Shown: positions 1 through 9,344, counted from the stretch's first letter. The stretch is 64,000 bases of DNA from Hyphomicrobium sp. (GCF_019744875.1 NZ_JAIETU010000006.1:186001-250000), one strand, 5' to 3'. Numbers and translations are program-made. Notes: generated by a model not told the origin, from the letters alone.

Positions 1-1015
1 CGACGGCCGTGAAGCCGAGATTGACGAGGAGGGCGAGCTTGAAGGCTTCGCGCATGCGCTCGCCCTGCCGGGCGCCGAAGTTCTGGCCGATGATCGGCCC
101 GATAGATGAGGAAAGCGCGTAGATGGCGCCGAAAGCCACCGGCATGATCCGCCCGATGATGGCCCAGCCCGCGACCGCGCCGTCGCCGTGCAGCGCTATG
201 GCGGCGGTGACGTAGGCGTTCGAAATCGGCGTGGCTATGTTGGTCAGGATGGCAGGGACGGCGATCGCGGCGAAGGATTTTGAATCGGCGAGGAACGCGG
301 GAAGTCGCGGCCGGGCGATCAGGCCGTGTACGCGCACAACGCCGTAGAGGCCGACGGCCAGGAAGGCGAAGCGTGCGGCGAACGTTGCCCATGCGGCGCC
401 GGCGATGCCGCCGTCGAGCGCGAAGATGAAGATCGGATCGAGGGCGGTGTTCACGACGGCGCCGTAGAGCGTCACGTTCATCGCGCGGCGCGCGTCTCCG
501 GCCGAGCGCAACACGGCGGCGGATGTCATCGCGACCGTGAGCGCCGGGATCGAGGGCGCGAGGATGAGGAGATACTGCTCGGCCAGATCATGCGTTCGCC
601 CGGTGGCCCCAAGCAGGGTCAGCATCCAGGGAATGGTCAGATAGACGAGAACAGCCGAGGCCGTGCCGGCGATGAAGTTGGCGAGATGGGCGTTGATGGA
701 CAGGCGCTTGGCGCGGCCGCGCCGCCCGGCCCCGAGGGCGCGCGAGACGAGCGTGGTCGAGGCGATGCCGAGGCCGATGCCGACCGATGTCGTCAGGAAC
801 TGGATCGAGCTGGCGTAGCCTACGGCGGCGATGATGGCCTGGTCGTGCAGCCACGACAGGAAGAGGATGTTGGCGAGATCGCTCAGGAAGATGGCGCCAA
901 GGCCGATGCCGCCTGCGCCGCTCATGATCAGGATATGGCGCAGGAGCGATCCGGATACGAAGACGGGCGGTGCGCGACGAGGCGGCTCCTCCGCTGCTAG
1001 TCCGGGCTCCATCAT
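1..1015 (-). CDS. MATE family efflux transporter (partial, C-terminus beyond window)
   Basis: About 338 residues are visible; the reading frame is open to the left edge, so the last third of a typical 440-470 residue MATE protein is missing. The translation alternates hydrophobic helices with short polar loops and carries family-like segments such as LGIASTTLVSRALGAGRRG after the second helix and SAAVLRSAGDARRAMNVTLY further on. MATE proteins use an H+ or Na+ gradient to export cationic drugs and metabolites across the inner membrane. Two ATG codons lie in tandem (1015 and 1012), just behind an AAGGAG ribosome site; the second gives the better spacing. recR lies upstream on the same strand, 71 bases away, so co-transcription is possible. 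The substrate cannot be told from sequence. Confidence 0.88.
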   Translation of the reverse strand, partial: MMEPGLAAEEPPRRAPPVFVSGSLLRHILIMSGAGGIGLGAIFLSDLANILFLSWLHDQAIIAAVGYASSIQFLTTSVGIGLGIASTTLVSRALGAGRRGRAKRLSINAHLANFIAGTASAVLVYLTIPWMLTLLGATGRTHDLAEQYLLILAPSIPALTVAMTSAAVLRSAGDARRAMNVTLYGAVVNTALDPIFIFALDGGIAGAAWATFAARFAFLAVGLYGVVRVHGLIARPRLPAFLADSKSFAAIAVPAILTNIATPISNAYVTAAIALHGDGAVAGWAIIGRIMPVAFGAIYALSSSIGPIIGQNFGARQGERMREAFKLALLVNLGFTAV

Positions 1016-1086
1016 GCTCCTTGCCGGTCAATCGTGCGATGACAGACCCGCACCCGCGGCGCGTGTCGACGTTGCGCCGAGTGACC

Positions 1087-1692
1087 TTAGACGCGTTTGC
1101 GGGATTTGATGGCCGCGGCCAACGTTCCTTCGTCGAGGTAGTCGAGTTCTCCGCCGACGGGCACACCTTGCGCAAGGCGCGAGACCGCAATCCCGCTCGG
1201 GGCCAAGACTTCCATCAAGTAGTGGGCGGTGGATTGGCCTTCAACCGTGGCATTGAGCGCGAGGATGACTTCGGTGGTGATGCCGTTCGATGCGCGCTCG
1301 ATCAGGGTGGCGATGTTCAACTGCTCGGGGCCGATGCCGTCGAGCGGGGAGAGGTGGCCGCCGAGAACATGGTAGTTGGCGTTGATGACGCTCGCGCGCT
1401 CGAGGGCCCAGAGGTCGCCCATCTCCTCGACCACGACGATGACGGATCGGTCGCGGCGCTCGTCGCGGCAGACGGTGCAGGGGGATACGGTGTCGAGGCT
1501 GCCGCAGACGGGGCAGTCGACAATGGTGCGGACGGCTGTGGACATGGCTTCCGAAAGCGGCGCGAGCAGGTCGTCGCGACGCTTGAGCAAGGCAAGGGCG
1601 GCTTTGCGCGCCGAGCGAGGGCCAAGGCCCGGCAGGCGCGACAAGAGCTGAACGAGCCGCTCGATTTCAGGGCCAGCAATTTTCTTCGACAT
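1087..1692 (-). CDS. recR: Recombination mediator protein RecR
   Basis: The 201-residue product has the usual RecR length. It shows the N-terminal helix-hairpin-helix ([19 protein letters not shown]), a four-cysteine zinc motif at C60, C63, C72 and C75, and a Toprim domain starting near residue 83 (VIVVVEE). RecR works with RecO (and RecF) to load RecA on SSB-covered single-stranded DNA in gap repair. In many bacteria recR follows dnaX and ybaB; neither is visible here, and the 220 bases upstream hold no gene before an AraC regulator. The MATE gene follows downstream on the same strand. Confidence 0.97.
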   Translation of the reverse strand: MSKKIAGPEIERLVQLLSRLPGLGPRSARKAALALLKRRDDLLAPLSEAMSTAVRTIVDCPVCGSLDTVSPCTVCRDERRDRSVIVVVEEMGDLWALERASVINANYHVLGGHLSPLDGIGPEQLNIATLIERASNGITTEVILALNATVEGQSTAHYLMEVLAPSGIAVSRLAQGVPVGGELDYLDEGTLAAAIKSRKRV

Positions 1693-1912
1693 TCTTCCGG
1701 TCTTCGTGCCGCAAAGGGATCTTGCGATGGCCGGGGCGCGTCAGCGCGGCGCGCCGCGGACGCGCTCATCCCGGTTTTTGCTTCATAACGGAAAATCGGC
1801 TTCGCGCGCACTTTTATCAAGCCGAGCGGAGTGGGCGTTACGCGGCGTGGGGCAGGCGAGAGAGAACAGGCGCTGGGGGCGTGCGCTGAGGTTGGGTGGG
1901 CGCGGGTTCGCC

Positions 1913-2920
1913 TCAAGTCGTCTCGGAGAAGCCGAGGACGCCGGGCCTGCGTGTCTCGGGTTGGCGTTCGGTGGCCGCGATTTCGGCCCGGCGGCGATAC
2001 TCGGTCGGCGTGAGGCCAAACCGGCCTTTGAAGCGCCGTCCGAAATGCGACAGGTCCGAAAAGCCCCATTTGAAGGCGATTTCGCCGATGCTCCGGTGCG
2101 ACTGGGCGGCATCCTCGAGCGCCGCGCGGCAGCGTTCGAGCCGGCGTTCGTTGACGTAGCGCTCGATCGACGAGTTGTCCTCAGCGAGCAAGTCGTTGGC
2201 GTAGCGTATCGAAATGCCCGTTTCCGCGGCGATGCGCTCCGGCTTGAGGCCTGGCTCGATCAACAGGCGCTCGATGGTAGCCTTGAGGCGCAGCAAGGCG
2301 GTGGCGCGGGACGACGACAGAGCCGTGATCTTGCCGTGCTCGGAGGTGAGAGCGAGCGCCGACAGGTCGAGCAACTGCTCGGCAACCTTGAGGCCCGCGA
2401 TGTCGTCGAGGGATTCGGCGAGATCGGGCAGCATGTCCAAAAAGCCCATGGTGAGGGCGGCCACGGCGTTCGGCGGGGCGATCGCGCGCGCGGTCAAGTT
2501 GCCGGTATTGCCGACCCGCGCTTCAAGCACGGCGCGCGGGACTTTGACCACGACGTTGGACGCATGGCTCTTCAATTGGATGTCGAAGGGGCGCAGCGGA
2601 TCGAGCAGGAACAGCGCCCGTTCCGTCAGAACCGTGTCGCGTCCATCCTGGGAAATGCCCAGCTCACCCTGCACGTGCATGCAAAGCAGCATGTCGTTCG
2701 CGTCGGCTCGGGCGGCGCTGCGTTCTGACCGGCTGACGCGCGCCGTATCCGCATCGAAACGCGTGAGGGCGAGGCCGGGAAGGGTTGCGATCTTTACGGA
2801 GCCGTTGAAGGCCTGGCCCTGGCCGGGCTCGAAATCGTGCTCGACGTATCCGCGCGTTGCGACTTCCCGCCAGTAGCTCAAACGCTCTCTGGGGTGAACA
2901 TCCTGCGTCGAGAAGATCAT
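1913..2920 (-). CDS. AraC family transcriptional regulator
   Basis: A 335-residue protein. Residues about 1-190 resemble the AraC-binding-like (cupin-type) sensing domain, beginning with the typical opening RERLSYWREVATR. Residues about 225-315 form the double helix-turn-helix of AraC/XylS proteins; the conserved second half reads GEIAFKWGFSDLSHFGRRFK followed by FGLTPTEYRRR. It is expected to bind DNA and control nearby or catabolic genes in response to a small ligand that the sequence does not reveal. It is divergent from the MarR gene at 3122, with about 200 bases between the two starts that should hold both promoters. Confidence 0.92.
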   Translation of the reverse strand: MIFSTQDVHPRERLSYWREVATRGYVEHDFEPGQGQAFNGSVKIATLPGLALTRFDADTARVSRSERSAARADANDMLLCMHVQGELGISQDGRDTVLTERALFLLDPLRPFDIQLKSHASNVVVKVPRAVLEARVGNTGNLTARAIAPPNAVAALTMGFLDMLPDLAESLDDIAGLKVAEQLLDLSALALTSEHGKITALSSSRATALLRLKATIERLLIEPGLKPERIAAETGISIRYANDLLAEDNSSIERYVNERRLERCRAALEDAAQSHRSIGEIAFKWGFSDLSHFGRRFKGRFGLTPTEYRRRAEIAATERQPETRRPGVLGFSETT

Positions 2921-3121
2921 TTGATCACAAATGCCCGATTGATTGCTCGGTCAGTCGACACATAGCGCCATGTCATGCGAGCGGTCCACGTACATTTGCA
3001 CTTGAATACAATTTCTCCACTGAGAAGTCGACTGACGATGCCCAGCGGCGCGTTTGGACCCGAATGCCGTGTAACTGGGCTACCCCCTACTTTTGGCGAG
3101 CAACGAACGGTAATAACAGCC

Positions 3122-3613
3122 ATGACTCGACTAAATTCAGAAACTGATCTTGAGCATTCGCCCCTACATCTCTTTCATCGGGCCGTTCAGGTCGTGACTG
3201 AGATCTACCAGTCTGAGATGTCGGAATACGATTTGACTGCCCGGCAGTACGCAGTACTTGTTGCTCTGGCCCGTTCTGAGGGACTTAGCCAGAGTAAACT
3301 TGTCGACGCGACGGGAATTGACCGTTCTACTATGGCCGATATTGTCCGCCGTATGCTGAAAAAGGGCATCATCCAGCGCAAGCGCGACAAGGACGACGCC
3401 CGGGCCTACGAAGTGACGATCACGAGCGAAGGAACGCGGCTGTACAACGATGTTCAGCCCATCGTTCGGCGCATCGAGGACAAGCTGCTGTCGGCTCTCA
3501 ACGGCAAGCGCGTCGACGAATTCCTGTCGCACCTCGGATTGATCGTTTCGACGGCTCGCACGGGCGACCAGGCCGTCAACGGCCAGTACTCGACCGCCGA
3601 AGCCGGCACCTGA
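3122..3613 (+). CDS. MarR family transcriptional regulator
   Basis: A 163-residue product, normal for MarR. A winged helix-turn-helix spans about residues 35-110: a recognition segment with SQSKLVDATGIDRSTMADIV, then the wing RKRDKDDARAYEVTIT. The ATG at 3122 is preferred over an in-frame ATG at 2975 because residues encoded upstream look like non-coding sequence and MarR proteins normally start shortly before the first dimerisation helix (LHLFHRAVQVV). MarR proteins repress genes for drug efflux, stress or aromatic catabolism and release DNA on ligand binding. The gene precedes the DUF1217 repeat protein by 199 bases, but a regulatory link is only inferred from position. Confidence 0.9.
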   Translation: MTRLNSETDLEHSPLHLFHRAVQVVTEIYQSEMSEYDLTARQYAVLVALARSEGLSQSKLVDATGIDRSTMADIVRRMLKKGIIQRKRDKDDARAYEVTITSEGTRLYNDVQPIVRRIEDKLLSALNGKRVDEFLSHLGLIVSTARTGDQAVNGQYSTAEAGT

Positions 3614-3812
3614 CACGCTTGCGACACCGGCTTTGCCGCCGGTGTCGCTCCACCCGCTGACCCTATCGGCGGTACGCCCCGCATAAGCTCCTCAAGATAC
3701 TGCGAGATCACGCTATCCGGCGTGATTCGCGGCTCAGAGCGGGCCTCCCGCACGTCCCTGGGCTTTGCTGCTTGCGCCGGCCGGCATCCAGATCGGCGAG
3801 CGGAACGCGGCG

Positions 3813-5999
3813 ATGGTTTCGACCTTTCTCTCCTACAAAATGTACACGGCCGACGTCGCCAAGAGCACGGCGCGGACGCTCGCCAATGCGCAGGTGTCGC
3901 GCGAAGCCACCTACTATCGCGAGACGATCGGCAAGATCACCTCGGTGGACGAGTTTCTCGACGATCAGCGCCTCTACGCCTACGCCATGAAGGCGCACGG
4001 CCTCGAAGACATGACGTACGCCAAAGCTTTCATGCGCAAGGTGCTGGAGAGCGACTTGAGCGACCCGGACAGCTTCGTGAGCAAGCTGGTGGATCAGCGC
4101 TACCAGGCGTTTGCCAAGGCGTTCAACTTTACGCCTACGGGAGACGTCGAGCTCGGCGCGATCACCGCGCAGGACGCGGCCGATGAAGCCGAGACGGTGG
4201 GGTTCTATTCGCAGCAGCGCGTTCTCAAGGGCACCGCTGCGGCCACCGAGGTCGACTACTACAAGACCAAGCTCGGCACGCTGACGTCCGTCGACGATCT
4301 CGTCGGCGACCCGAAATTGTTCTCGCTGGCGCTCAAGGCTTACGGGCTCGATCCCGACATCGCTTCGGAATCGGCGATCCGCGCAGTGCTCGTGAGCGAT
4401 CTCTCGGATCCGGCGAGCCCCGCCAACGCCTTCAACGATCAGCGGTATGTGGCGCTCAGATCCGCCTTCTCGTTTGAAGCGGACGGGAGCGCGCTGGCGG
4501 GCGGCGCGCAGACCTCGACGCAGCTGACGGCGACGATCGATCGCTATTTCGACACGACGGGCACCGGCAGCTCGCCGGCCGCTGCGGCTTTCCGCACCGA
4601 TACGTTCCGCGCGCTCATGGCAAGCGTCACCACGGCGGACGAGTTCGTGAACAACGAGCTTTTGCGCACCTATGCGCTGACGGCCGTCGGGCTCGATCCC
4701 ATTCTCGTGGGGCCCACGACCTTGCGTGACGCCATAACGAGCGATCTCACCGATCCCGCGAGCCCGGCCAACACGCTTGGGCCCGCCTATCGCACGCTTG
4801 CGGCGGCGTTCAACTTCAACGCGGACGGCTCTCTCGATCCGGGAGAGACGGCCCAGACGGCGGCGCAGGAAACGACGCTGACCGACTTCTACATGACGAA
4901 CTACGGCACCAAGGCAGTCAGTGCCGACGAGGTGCAGACGAACTACTACAAGATGAAGATCGCGACGACGTTGTCAGTCGATGATCTCATGAACGACAAC
5001 CGGCTGTTCAACTACATCGTCAAGGCCTACGGGCTCGATCCCGCGGAAGAGCCGAAGGCAAGAATCCGCCAGGTGATCCTGAGCGACGCGCGCGATCCCA
5101 CGAGCTTCGCGCGACGGCTGGGCGACGACCGCTATACGGCGCTGGCGGGCGCGTTCAATTTCGGCCCCGACGGCGAGGCGCTGGGGCCGGTGCGGGCACA
5201 GATCGACGCGGCGCGGTCCGCGACGATCACGCGCTACACGATCACGCTCGGCACGCTCGATACGGAGCAGGCGCGTGGCAAGACCGAAAGCGAATACTAC
5301 GCCGCCACCCTGGAAAACATCGGCTCGGTGGATGCGCTGCTGAAAGACAAGCGTATGGTCACATACATTACGCGGGCATTTGGGTTTTCAGGCGAGACAA
5401 TCTCGAACGACGTTCTGAAGCAGGTGCTCACGAGCGATCTCTACGACCAGAAGAGCTTTGCAAACCGGCCGGAGAATTACCGCTTCCGCGAGCTTGCGGC
5501 GGCGTTCAACTTCGCGCCGGATGGGTCGGCGAAGCGCGTCTCGGCCGGCGCGGCGCAGGACAGCAGCGAGGTGTTGCAGACGCAGGATCTCTTCATCCGC
5601 CAGACGATGGAACAGCAGGCCGGCGAGCAGAACCCCGGCGTGCGGCTGGCGCTCTACTTCCAGCGCAAGGCCGGTACGATCAAGAGCGCCTATTCCATCC
5701 TGGCCGACAAGGCGCTGCTTGAAGTCGTGATGACGGGGCTCGGGCTGCCGGATGCGGTGGCGCAGAGCGATGTCGATAAGCTGGCGCAGATGATCGAAAA
5801 GCGCATCAACGTCGCCGACTTCAAGGATCCGGCGAAGCTCGAGAAGTTCCTGGCGCGCTTTTCCGCTCTCTACGACATCGCGAACCCCCAGCAGACGGCG
5901 CAATCGATCCCGTCGATTTTGCTCGGCGGCGGCGACACGGGCGCGGTGTTCGGCCAGGACCTCCTTACGAGCATTCAGTCCATCAGACGCAACGGCTAA
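3813..5999 (+). CDS. Five-module DUF1217 repeat protein
   Basis: A 728-residue protein starting at ATG 3813 (MVSTFLSYKM). It contains five similar modules at about residues 30-110, 145-225, 258-340, 376-455 and 494-572. Each has a YY-x-(3-8)-SVDDL-like start, a (A/T)xGL(D/E) centre, a SDLSDP-like turn and an AAFNF end. A different C-terminal module at about 590-690 begins near residue 600 with AGEQNPGVRLALYF. The DUF1217 gene beside flgF (51025-51813) has one N-terminal module and the same C-terminal module. DUF1217 genes are usually found in rhizobial flagellar clusters, so a motility or cell-surface role is inferred. No signal peptide or membrane helix is evident. Confidence 0.88.
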   Translation: MVSTFLSYKMYTADVAKSTARTLANAQVSREATYYRETIGKITSVDEFLDDQRLYAYAMKAHGLEDMTYAKAFMRKVLESDLSDPDSFVSKLVDQRYQAFAKAFNFTPTGDVELGAITAQDAADEAETVGFYSQQRVLKGTAAATEVDYYKTKLGTLTSVDDLVGDPKLFSLALKAYGLDPDIASESAIRAVLVSDLSDPASPANAFNDQRYVALRSAFSFEADGSALAGGAQTSTQLTATIDRYFDTTGTGSSPAAAAFRTDTFRALMASVTTADEFVNNELLRTYALTAVGLDPILVGPTTLRDAITSDLTDPASPANTLGPAYRTLAAAFNFNADGSLDPGETAQTAAQETTLTDFYMTNYGTKAVSADEVQTNYYKMKIATTLSVDDLMNDNRLFNYIVKAYGLDPAEEPKARIRQVILSDARDPTSFARRLGDDRYTALAGAFNFGPDGEALGPVRAQIDAARSATITRYTITLGTLDTEQARGKTESEYYAATLENIGSVDALLKDKRMVTYITRAFGFSGETISNDVLKQVLTSDLYDQKSFANRPENYRFRELAAAFNFAPDGSAKRVSAGAAQDSSEVLQTQDLFIRQTMEQQAGEQNPGVRLALYFQRKAGTIKSAYSILADKALLEVVMTGLGLPDAVAQSDVDKLAQMIEKRINVADFKDPAKLEKFLARFSALYDIANPQQTAQSIPSILLGGGDTGAVFGQDLLTSIQSIRRNG
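3900..5530 (+). repeat. Five tandem divergent DUF1217-like modules inside one gene
   Basis: The modules are about 115 residues apart on average and have diverged clearly at the protein level, so this is an old expansion rather than a recent tandem duplication. Shared marks are a tyrosine pair before the SVDDL-like segment, a conserved Gly-Leu in the centre, and the AFNF motif followed by a short D/G-rich stretch. Confidence 0.8.
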
Positions 6000-6134
6000 G
6001 GCAGTTCGCGACGTAGCAAGCCCGCTCCGCCGGACGGTGGCGCGGAGCACGTCTGCATTGCGTCTTTCTGCGGTGTTCGTCAGCGAACGTAGGACGGTTC
6101 TCTGACGGTGGTTCTTTGGATGATGTTGTTTGTT

Positions 6135-6144
6135 GCACCGGTGC
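6135..6144. promoter_or_regulatory. Ten-base palindrome GCACCGGTGC (candidate operator)
   Basis: A perfect palindrome, flanked by TT and GAA so that the imperfect symmetry extends to about 15 bases. It lies about 165 bases before the GntR start. No known consensus is claimed. Confidence 0.4.
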
Positions 6145-6178
6145 GAAATTGAATTTTCTACAGGTCGATACACCACCG

Positions 6179-6197
6179 ATGCAATTTATGGTTGCAT
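6179..6197. promoter_or_regulatory. Inverted repeat ATGCAA-N7-TTGCAT (candidate GntR operator)
   Basis: Two perfect six-base arms are separated by seven bases in an AT-rich stretch 112 bases before the GntR start. GntR-family operators are commonly short inverted repeats close to their own promoter, so autoregulation is a reasonable inference. Confidence 0.45.
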
Positions 6198-6309
6198 AAA
6201 TGTTTTCTCACCCCTACTGGTTTTATAGCTCAGGCCTTCGCGGCTTCGGGCATTTGAGGCGGTGCACGCGGGTCGGGCCGCGAAGTCCGCCAAGCTGGGG
6301 GATTTTGAA

Positions 6310-7032
6310 ATGCCGGATTTGGAAACCCGCCTCGCCGCGCGTCCGCTTTATTTGCAGGTCCGCGATGTGCTCGTGCAGCGCATCGTCGTGGGGCATTGGA
6401 AGCCCGGGGCGACGCTGCCGAACGAAACGCAACTCGCCCAGCAGCTCGGGATCAGCATCGGCACCGTGCGCAAGGCGCTCGACCTGATGGAGGTGGAGCG
6501 GATCGTGACCCGCCGGCAAGGCCGCGGCACGTTCGTCAACGACTACGCCTCCGCCGAGACGACGTTTCCATTCTCGATGTTCCACAACTTCGAGGGGCAG
6601 CGGATTTCGGGTACCAAGATCGGGCGCTCGATTACACGCGTCGCTGCAAGCGCGGAAGAAGCCGCGCGGTTGGGGCAACGGCGCGGTGATGAGTTGATCC
6701 GGATCGAGCGCGTCCGCGAGCATTACGGGCACACCTTCATGACCGAGATCTGCCTGCTGCCTGCGCGCTACTTCACTCGCATCCCGGATGACCTCGGAAG
6801 CTATCGGCTGTCGGCGCTGGCGCAGTACAACTCCATTCTGGTCGGGCGCGCTGACGAACGGGTCGACATCGTGCTTGCGACCAGCGCCGATGCGCGGGAT
6901 CTCGCCGTCGACGAGGGAACGCCGTTGCTGCGGTTGGATCGCGTGATCTTCTCCGATCATGAAGACGCGCTGGAGTGGCGGGTCGCGCATTGCTTCCTTC
7001 GCAACGAGCGCTATCTCGTTCGCTTCAACTGA
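6310..7032 (+). CDS. GntR family regulator with UTRA domain (HutC subfamily type)
   Basis: A 240-residue product from ATG 6310, of normal length for HutC-type regulators. The N-terminal winged helix (about residues 10-75) shows LPNETQLAQQLGISIGTVRK and the wing RRQGRGTFV. The UTRA ligand domain follows at about 95-235, with a segment typical of the family near residue 130 (ELIRIERVREHYG). The ligand is unknown: relatives sense histidine derivatives, amino sugars, fatty acids or phosphonates. It sits alone between the DUF1217 repeat protein and the TadE/TadG pair, and candidate operators lie upstream. Confidence 0.93.
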   Translation: MPDLETRLAARPLYLQVRDVLVQRIVVGHWKPGATLPNETQLAQQLGISIGTVRKALDLMEVERIVTRRQGRGTFVNDYASAETTFPFSMFHNFEGQRISGTKIGRSITRVAASAEEAARLGQRRGDELIRIERVREHYGHTFMTEICLLPARYFTRIPDDLGSYRLSALAQYNSILVGRADERVDIVLATSADARDLAVDEGTPLLRLDRVIFSDHEDALEWRVAHCFLRNERYLVRFN

Positions 7033-7241
7033 CGGACTTGGCGGGTGTGTGTTCGGCTGTTCTGTGAAGCTTACTCTTCCATCCTTTGGATGACGTAAGG
7101 CGACCGGCGAAAGTCATTCTGTTTCTCTTTAACGGCGCACTCATTCTGCACGCGAAAGCATTTTCGTTTCGCCGGTTTTGTTACCCTGCATTTATCAAAC
7201 GCAGGGCTAGGCTCGGGTCCTCGAACTGGAGGATCCGGGTC

Positions 7242-7679
7242 ATGCCCACAGTGAAAAGACACCTCAGAAGCGCGTTGCGTGATCGCGGCGGATCGGCCGC
7301 GGTCGAGTTTGCTCTGGTGTTTCCGATCGGTCTGATTTTCTTCTGCGGGCTTGTGGCCTACGGGCTTTATTTCTCGGTGGCGCACTCCGTCCAGCAGCTT
7401 GCGGCCGATGCGGCGCGAGCCTCGGTCGGTGGATTGGACGATGCGGAACGCGGCAACATCGCGCGCGCGCATATCGCCTCCAGCGGCGGCAACTATCCTC
7501 TTCTCAAGATCGACCGGCTTACGGTGACGGCCCAGCCGCTCAGCGCGGATCCGGCGAAGTTTCAAGTTCGGGTCGCGTTCGATTCCGCAGACCTGCCGAT
7601 CTGGTTGTTTTCCGGGCTCATTCCGTTGCCGCCGAAAACCATCGAGCGTGCGGCGATCATTTCGCGTGGCGGATTCTAG
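7242..7679 (+). CDS. TadE-like pilus/exported protein
   Basis: A 145-residue protein from ATG 7242. The N-terminus has a short basic stretch, then the TadE signature GGSAAVEFALVFP that leads into a single membrane helix (about residues 18-45). Most of the protein is expected to be periplasmic. TadE pseudopilins are processed by TadV-type prepilin peptidase and help assemble Flp/Tad pili. Only tadE and tadG are present here; no tadA, tadB, tadC, rcpA or flp gene is seen, so this is an orphan pair. tadG follows after 12 bases, which points to one operon. Confidence 0.85.
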   Translation: MPTVKRHLRSALRDRGGSAAVEFALVFPIGLIFFCGLVAYGLYFSVAHSVQQLAADAARASVGGLDDAERGNIARAHIASSGGNYPLLKIDRLTVTAQPLSADPAKFQVRVAFDSADLPIWLFSGLIPLPPKTIERAAIISRGGF

Positions 7680-7691
7680 GAGGCGGCACCC

Positions 7692-9344
7692 GTGGAACTT
7701 CAACGCAAATTGCGCGCGTTTCGGCGCGACCGGCGCGGCGCCATCGGCATCTTGTTCGCCATGTTCCTCATGGTCGCGATGGGCGTGTGCGCGCTGGCAA
7801 TCGATGTCGGGTCGCTCTATCTCGAGCGGCGAACGGCTCAGGGCGCCGCGGACCTTGCCGCGATTGCGGCTGCCGCAAACATCGATCATGCCGAGGCGGC
7901 GGCGCGCGCCACGTTGACTGCGAACGGGTTCGGCAGTCTCAGCACGCTTGCAGTCGTGAAAGGGCGCTACGAGGTCGATCGCTCGGTCGCGCACGGTCTC
8001 CGCTTCAGGGCAGGCGGCGTGCCCCACAATGCGGTTCGCCTGAACGTGGCGTTCCCCGGCGAGACCTATTTCTCGAAGGCGCTTTTTGCCGCGCCCGAAA
8101 TTTCGGTGTCGGCAATGGGTGCGGTCGATGCGCACGCGATGTTTTCCATCGGCAGTCGGCTCGCCGCGCTGCGGGGCGGTGTCGTGAACGGGCTGCTCGG
8201 GGCGTTGCTCGGCGCGAACCTCAGTCTTTCAGTGATGGACTATAACGCTCTGGTCGACGCAGATGTGTCGCTTGCTGATTTCCTGTCGGCGCTGTCGACC
8301 GAAGTTGGGCTCGCGGCCGGCACCTACGATCAGCTTCTCGCGGCCGATGCAAAAGCTGGGCAGGTGCTGCGGGCGACCGCCGAGGCCGCGCGTCGGGGCG
8401 GGGATACGCGTGCGGCGCAGGTGCTGGCAAGCCTCGCGGCGCAAACGCCCGCTTCGGTTACGGTGCCGATGCGTACGATCCTGAATCTTGGAACCTTGAC
8501 GAACACCTCGATTGGAGAGCCGCACGCCGGTCTTGCGGCGGACGTGAATGTGATGTCGCTCGTCATGGCGGCCGCGACGGCTGCGAACGGGACGCGTCAG
8601 GTTTCGGTCAACCTCGGGGCAAGCGTGCCGGGGCTCCTTGGCCTGACGATGGACGTTGCCATCGGCGAGCGTGCGCAAAACTCGGGTTGGGTCGCGATCG
8701 GACAAGCGGGCGCGACGTTGCGGACGGCGCAGACGCGGATCAGGCTGCTGGCTGAAGTGGGGGGCAGCGGCCTTCTCGCCGGTGTTCGCATCCGGTTGCC
8801 GGTCTACGTGGAAATCGCGAGTGCGGAAGCGCGGCTCGAGGCGGTGCGGTGTGGCGCAGGCGCGCGAGGCGAGGCTGTCGTCGCGGCGCGGCCCGCTGTG
8901 GTGAGGGCCTGGATCGGCGAGATCAATCCGGCAGGGCTGTCGTCATTTTCGAGCGCGCCGCCGGTGTCGTACGCGTCGATCGTGTCCATTCCACTGCTGA
9001 GCATTTCCGGCAAGGCGTACGCCGAAATGAGCAACGCGCAGGCTGTTCCGCTGACGTTCGACAGCGACGACGTGGCGCGGCGCACTGTCAAGACGGCTGA
9101 GGTGAGGGACTACCTCACGTCTCTCACGTCGTCGCTACTGCGCTCGCTCGATCTGCATGTGAGCCTGATCGGTCTGGGGTCGGTCGGCCTGCTTACGAAC
9201 GCGCTGCTAGGGATCCTGGCGCCTGTGACGGCAGCGCTCGATCCGGTGCTGGCATCTGTTCTGGATCTCGTCGGCGTGCATCTCGGTGAAGTCGATGTGC
9301 AGGTTCACGGGATCCGTTGCGGAAATTCCGTGCTGGCGGGGTAG
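7692..9344 (+). CDS. TadG-like (TadE/G family) membrane-anchored protein
   Basis: A 550-residue protein with a GTG start 8 bases behind an AGGAGG ribosome site. The N-terminus carries the TadG motif RRGAIGILFAM, then a membrane helix to about residue 40 ending in LERRTAQGAADLAAIAAA, a pattern common to this family. The long remainder has no von Willebrand A domain, unlike classical TadG, and consists of alternating hydrophobic beta-like and Ala-rich segments. The C-terminal part (about 470-545) is rich in Leu/Val and may associate with membranes. Its role is probably envelope or pilus related, but the partner genes are missing locally. Confidence 0.82.
   Translation: MELQRKLRAFRRDRRGAIGILFAMFLMVAMGVCALAIDVGSLYLERRTAQGAADLAAIAAAANIDHAEAAARATLTANGFGSLSTLAVVKGRYEVDRSVAHGLRFRAGGVPHNAVRLNVAFPGETYFSKALFAAPEISVSAMGAVDAHAMFSIGSRLAALRGGVVNGLLGALLGANLSLSVMDYNALVDADVSLADFLSALSTEVGLAAGTYDQLLAADAKAGQVLRATAEAARRGGDTRAAQVLASLAAQTPASVTVPMRTILNLGTLTNTSIGEPHAGLAADVNVMSLVMAAATAANGTRQVSVNLGASVPGLLGLTMDVAIGERAQNSGWVAIGQAGATLRTAQTRIRLLAEVGGSGLLAGVRIRLPVYVEIASAEARLEAVRCGAGARGEAVVAARPAVVRAWIGEINPAGLSSFSSAPPVSYASIVSIPLLSISGKAYAEMSNAQAVPLTFDSDDVARRTVKTAEVRDYLTSLTSSLLRSLDLHVSLIGLGSVGLLTNALLGILAPVTAALDPVLASVLDLVGVHLGEVDVQVHGIRCGNSVLAG

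Larger units (their letters stand above)
6000..6309. other. Intergenic region upstream of the GntR gene
   Basis: These 310 bases hold no convincing gene. The right half is AT-richer than the surroundings and carries two palindromes, listed separately, that are good operator candidates for the downstream GntR protein. Confidence 0.6.

Noticed and set aside
326-1000. Plus-strand frame at the left edge
   Set aside because: It is antisense to the MATE transporter, whose minus-strand translation has clear membrane helices and family motifs.
2975-3121. A longer N-terminus for the MarR regulator
   Set aside because: The extra 49 residues have no family support and the start at 3122 gives the standard MarR length.
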